The position numbers and the translations under genes were made by a program. From the NCBI GenBank assembly GCA_039180865.1, contig JBCDCZ010000221.1, positions 1 through 7,568 on the forward strand: 7,568 nucleotides of DNA, written 5' to 3'. Positions within the stretch are counted from its first letter, which is position 1; each line of letters begins with the position of its first letter. The notes under the pieces are model-generated. The model was not told where the DNA came from. It was given only the letters and a program-made list of their open reading frames with translations, and ran no database searches. The DNA is from JBCDCU01 sp039180865. Lineage in GTDB: Bacteria > Pseudomonadota > Alphaproteobacteria > Rhizobiales > JACESI01. Shown one piece after another: positions 5,809 to 7,568 of this stretch.

Positions 5809-6524
5809 ACGAGAATGCGCAATTCCCGAACGAAGGAACACCTGACAAGATCGCTCCAGTGGCACTGAATGCCCAGTCCCGCCCGGTCCTTTATTCGTTT
5901 CGCCGTTGCCCCTACGCGATGCGCGCGCGCCTTGCTCTCAAGTCCGCTGGTATTGAAGTCGAACTTCGCGAAGTTGCCCTTAAGGCAAAGCCTGACCACA
6001 TGATTGAGATCTCACCGAAAGCAACCGTTCCGGTTCTTCAGTTACCTGATGGGGCGGTGATCGAACAAAGCATCGACATCATGCATTGGGCCCTCGGTGA
6101 GAATGACCCGCGATCTCTGCTCCCGGACGATGAAGCCATTCTTTCCGAAGTCGAAGCCCTTGTTGAAGAAAACGATGGCCCGTTCAAACGCGACCTCGAT
6201 CGCTACAAGTACCCCAATCGCTACGAAGGCGTCGACGCACTCCACCACCGTGAACAGGGATTAGCGTTTTTGGTGAAACTCAACAGCCACCTCGAAGAGA
6301 ACCGGTATCTGTTTTCGAACGAGCCGGGATTTGCGGATTTCGCGATTTTTCCTTTTGTCCGGCAGTTCGCCAATGTCGACAGATCATGGTTCGACTGTCT
6401 GCCACTGGCGGCCCTTAAGAGCTGGTTGGAGGGGCATCTGTCATCCGCGGAGTTCGCTGCGATCATGGACAAACATAAGCCATGGGCTCCGGATGATCCG
6501 GTAACATTATTCGGAGGTCTGTAA
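5805..6524 (+). CDS. Glutathione S-transferase family protein
   Basis: A 239-residue protein. The thioredoxin-like domain begins at RPVLYSFRRCPYAMRARLAL (26-45), with Cys35 at the usual catalytic position (Cys-Pro-Tyr-Ala). TVPVLQLPDG (74-83) carries the cis-proline Pro76, and EQSIDIMHW (87-95) replaces the usual ESxxI glutathione-binding motif with Gln inserted before Ser. The all-helical C-terminal domain follows, with GFADFAIFPFVRQF (175-188) matching the conserved N-capping region of GSTs. Such Cys-type GSTs often act as thiol transferases or glutathione lyases; the substrate here is unknown. The first 25 residues are an extension ahead of the domain. The start is supported by ATGA overlap with trhO, and there is no other ATG before codon 39. 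Co-translation with trhO suggests a linked redox or tRNA-modification role, which is inference. A strong terminator follows six bases after the stop. Confidence 0.93.
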   Translation: MNENAQFPNEGTPDKIAPVALNAQSRPVLYSFRRCPYAMRARLALKSAGIEVELREVALKAKPDHMIEISPKATVPVLQLPDGAVIEQSIDIMHWALGENDPRSLLPDDEAILSEVEALVEENDGPFKRDLDRYKYPNRYEGVDALHHREQGLAFLVKLNSHLEENRYLFSNEPGFADFAIFPFVRQFANVDRSWFDCLPLAALKSWLEGHLSSAEFAAIMDKHKPWAPDDPVTLFGGL

Positions 6525-6529
6525 GAAAC

Positions 6530-6555
6530 AAAGGCGCTCCGAAGAGCGCCTTTTT
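6530..6555. terminator. Strong bidirectional rho-independent terminator
   Basis: AAAGGCGCTC (6530-6539) pairs perfectly with GAGCGCCTTT (6544-6553) around a CGAA tetraloop, followed by T up to 6555 on the plus strand. On the minus strand the stem is followed by TTTGTTTCTT. It starts six bases after the GST stop and lies four bases beyond the stop of the RTX gene on the other strand, so it can end both convergent transcripts. Confidence 0.93.
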
Positions 6556-6558
6556 ATT

Positions 6559-7568
6559 CTACCATTGGATCTGCTCAATCTCGTAGAAGTCGACCCTTGA
6601 GCCATCTTCGAACTCAATGTAGCCGTTGGCATCCTGCGAGAGTTCAAGAAGTCCTTCCGACTGATCGACGATCGATCCCTCTTCCAGATTCAAGACCCAG
6701 GAGGGATTGGCGTCATCCGCCGTTACCGAACCGAGATCGAGAGCGTCGATAAAGCTCCCGCCTGCACCACCGAAGACCGCGTCGTTGCCGCTGCCGGCCT
6801 CGAAAGTGAAGATGTCATGGCCTTCTTCACCGAGAAGCGTGTCGTCACCGGTTCCGCCAAGGAGGGTGTCGTCTCCGGTCCCGCCCTCAAGCCGGTCGTT
6901 ACCCGAGCCTCCGTAGAGCGTGTCGTTACCGGCGCCACCGAGGAAGGTATCATTCCCGCCAAGACCGAAGACGGTATCGTCGCTATCCGATCCGATTACG
7001 CTATCAGTGCTATTCGAACCGCGAATGGCATCGACACCGCGGACTTCGATACCTGAGAGGTCAAAATCCAAAGCTTGGCCACGGGACGTAAACACTTCGC
7101 CGGTCGTACCCGTACCGTCGATGATCTCGATACCGGATGTTTGGGCAGAGAAGTTCGACTGAACATCGAAGCTGTCATCCCATCCATCTTGCAGAACAAG
7201 GGTATCCGTACCACTTGTGCCGCTATCTTGAACAGTGTTCACGCCAGGATCACCAACCCAGGCATCGAGGAAGATCGTGTCCGATCCGTCACCACCATCG
7301 ATGAAGTCGCGGCCCTCGCCATCGAAAATTGTGTCATCGCCAGACCCGCCGAAGAGTGTATCGTTGCCGACGCCGCCTTCCAGCTGGTCATTCCCTGAAC
7401 CACCGCTCAGCGTATCGTTCCCGCTCAGTCCACCTGTCAGCACGTCGTTGCCGCCACCACCGGTCACATTGTCATCGGAATCGGAGCCGATGACCGAGTC
7501 GGCTAATGATGTGCCGCGGATCTCATCGATGCCCGTTGTGGTGATACCGGTCAGATCGAAGTCGAGGG
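6559..7568 (-). CDS. RTX-type calcium-binding repeat protein, C-terminal 335 residues, cut by right edge
   Basis: An open frame enters from the right edge and ends at TAG 6559-6561; the true start is beyond the window. An in-frame GTG at 7465-7467 is internal to the repeats, not a start. The fragment holds two blocks of RTX nonapeptides of the GGxGxDxL type (about 7270-7470 and 6808-6996), for example GGSGNDQLEGGVGNDTLFGG and GGAGNDTLYGGSGNDRLEGG. Each block binds calcium as a parallel beta-roll in this family. Before each block is a linker with DFDLxGI, GxDxIRG and then DSVIGSDSDD, so a 165-residue module is repeated. The last 65 residues are non-repetitive and acidic, ending FYEIEQIQW. RTX proteins are normally exported unfolded by type I secretion through a C-terminal signal, and fold when they meet external calcium. 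They may be adhesins, surface-layer proteins or enzymes; no catalytic domain is visible here. No type I exporter is in the window. Confidence 0.9.
   Translation of the reverse strand, partial: LDFDLTGITTTGIDEIRGTSLADSVIGSDSDDNVTGGGGNDVLTGGLSGNDTLSGGSGNDQLEGGVGNDTLFGGSGDDTIFDGEGRDFIDGGDGSDTIFLDAWVGDPGVNTVQDSGTSGTDTLVLQDGWDDSFDVQSNFSAQTSGIEIIDGTGTTGEVFTSRGQALDFDLSGIEVRGVDAIRGSNSTDSVIGSDSDDTVFGLGGNDTFLGGAGNDTLYGGSGNDRLEGGTGDDTLLGGTGDDTLLGEEGHDIFTFEAGSGNDAVFGGAGGSFIDALDLGSVTADDANPSWVLNLEEGSIVDQSEGLLELSQDANGYIEFEDGSRVDFYEIEQIQW
6808..6996 (-). repeat. RTX nonapeptide block 2
   Basis: About six nonapeptides, including GLGGNDTF, GGAGNDTL, GGSGNDRL, GGTGDDTL (twice) and the weaker GEEGHDIF at the end. 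A partial unit AGSGNDAVFGG follows near 6775-6800 before the unique C-terminal region. Confidence 0.85.
7069..7563 (-). repeat. One complete 165-codon RTX module
   Basis: The module runs from one DFDL (7552-7563) to just before the next DFDL (7057-7068), exactly 495 bases. The two copies align without gaps from DFDL through DSVIGSDSDD. The second copy begins at 7068 and keeps the plan through its nonapeptide block, then diverges into the C-terminal end after about 6810. The first 33 visible residues suggest that earlier copies lie beyond the right edge. Confidence 0.8.
7270..7467 (-). repeat. RTX nonapeptide block 1
   Basis: About seven nonapeptides, beginning GGGGNDVL and including GGLSGNDTL, GGSGNDQL, GGVGNDTL, GGSGDDTI and GGDGSDTIF. 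GGLSGNDTL carries one extra residue relative to the nine-residue period, so the register is slightly irregular. Confidence 0.85.

Noticed and set aside
6707..7398. Several plus-strand open frames with repetitive Val-, Pro- and Ser-rich products opposite the RTX gene
   Set aside because: They arise from the repeated Gly-Asp codon pattern of the RTX gene read on the opposite strand; the repeats make sense only in the minus-strand frame.
6808..7467. Regularly repeated DNA that could suggest a CRISPR array or tandem repeat locus
   Set aside because: The period is nine codons or less, the copies are degenerate in DNA, and the pattern is fully explained by RTX nonapeptides.
7465..7467. GTG as the start of a complete 302-residue RTX protein
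   Set aside because: The frame continues upstream without a stop to the window edge and encodes a linker homologous to one inside the protein, so the gene is partial.
1..7568. tRNA or rRNA genes, insertion sequences, integrase genes, attachment sites or phage genes
   Set aside because: None were seen on either strand; the gene content is housekeeping and apparently native.

Overview
The window looks like chromosomal DNA of an alphaproteobacterium, most likely of the order Hyphomicrobiales (Rhizobiales). The main reasons are an Irr-type Fur-family regulator with its HxHHH cluster, an E. coli-like fabA-fabB-fabI set next to it, an alphaproteobacterial periplasmic SH3_4-type protein, and a D-glycerate dehydrogenase-like enzyme of the type common in rhizobia. 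No species can be named from the sequence.

Layout from left to right. Positions 1-2100 (minus strand) hold the anaerobic-type unsaturated fatty acid set. The dehydratase/isomerase fabA comes first, then the condensing enzyme fabB after an unusually open 261-base gap, then the first 24 codons of the enoyl-ACP reductase fabI, which runs off the left edge. Positions 2101-2530 are a 430-base divergent control region. Irr (2531-2941, plus) follows and converges on a secreted SH3-domain protein (3045-3629, minus). Divergent from that protein, a plus-strand series runs from 3752 to 6524: a D-2-hydroxyacid dehydrogenase, the tRNA uridine-34 hydroxylase trhO, and a glutathione S-transferase translationally coupled to trhO by an ATGA overlap. 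A strong bidirectional hairpin at 6530-6555 separates this from the C-terminal part of a large RTX (calcium-binding nonapeptide) protein on the minus strand, which enters from beyond the right edge.

How the genes work together. FabA isomerises trans-2-decenoyl-ACP to cis-3, FabB elongates the cis product, and FabI finishes each saturated cycle, so these three set membrane unsaturation. Irr normally responds to haem and iron status. Its divergent position beside fabA raises the possibility of shared control, but this is inference. TrhO modifies wobble uridines in tRNA, and the coupled GST suggests a thiol- or redox-linked partner. The RTX protein is probably exported by a type I system not seen here.

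Most of the window is ordinary housekeeping DNA, and I did not find a convincing new system. The points most worth a second look are: loss of the expected catalytic glutamate in the 2-hydroxyacid dehydrogenase; a 165-residue repeated module in the RTX protein whose copies keep the same amino acids with almost entirely different codons; a run of T(C/T)TA(A/G)AG boxes upstream of irr; and the long fabA-fabB gap with a terminator-like hairpin pointing the opposite way.
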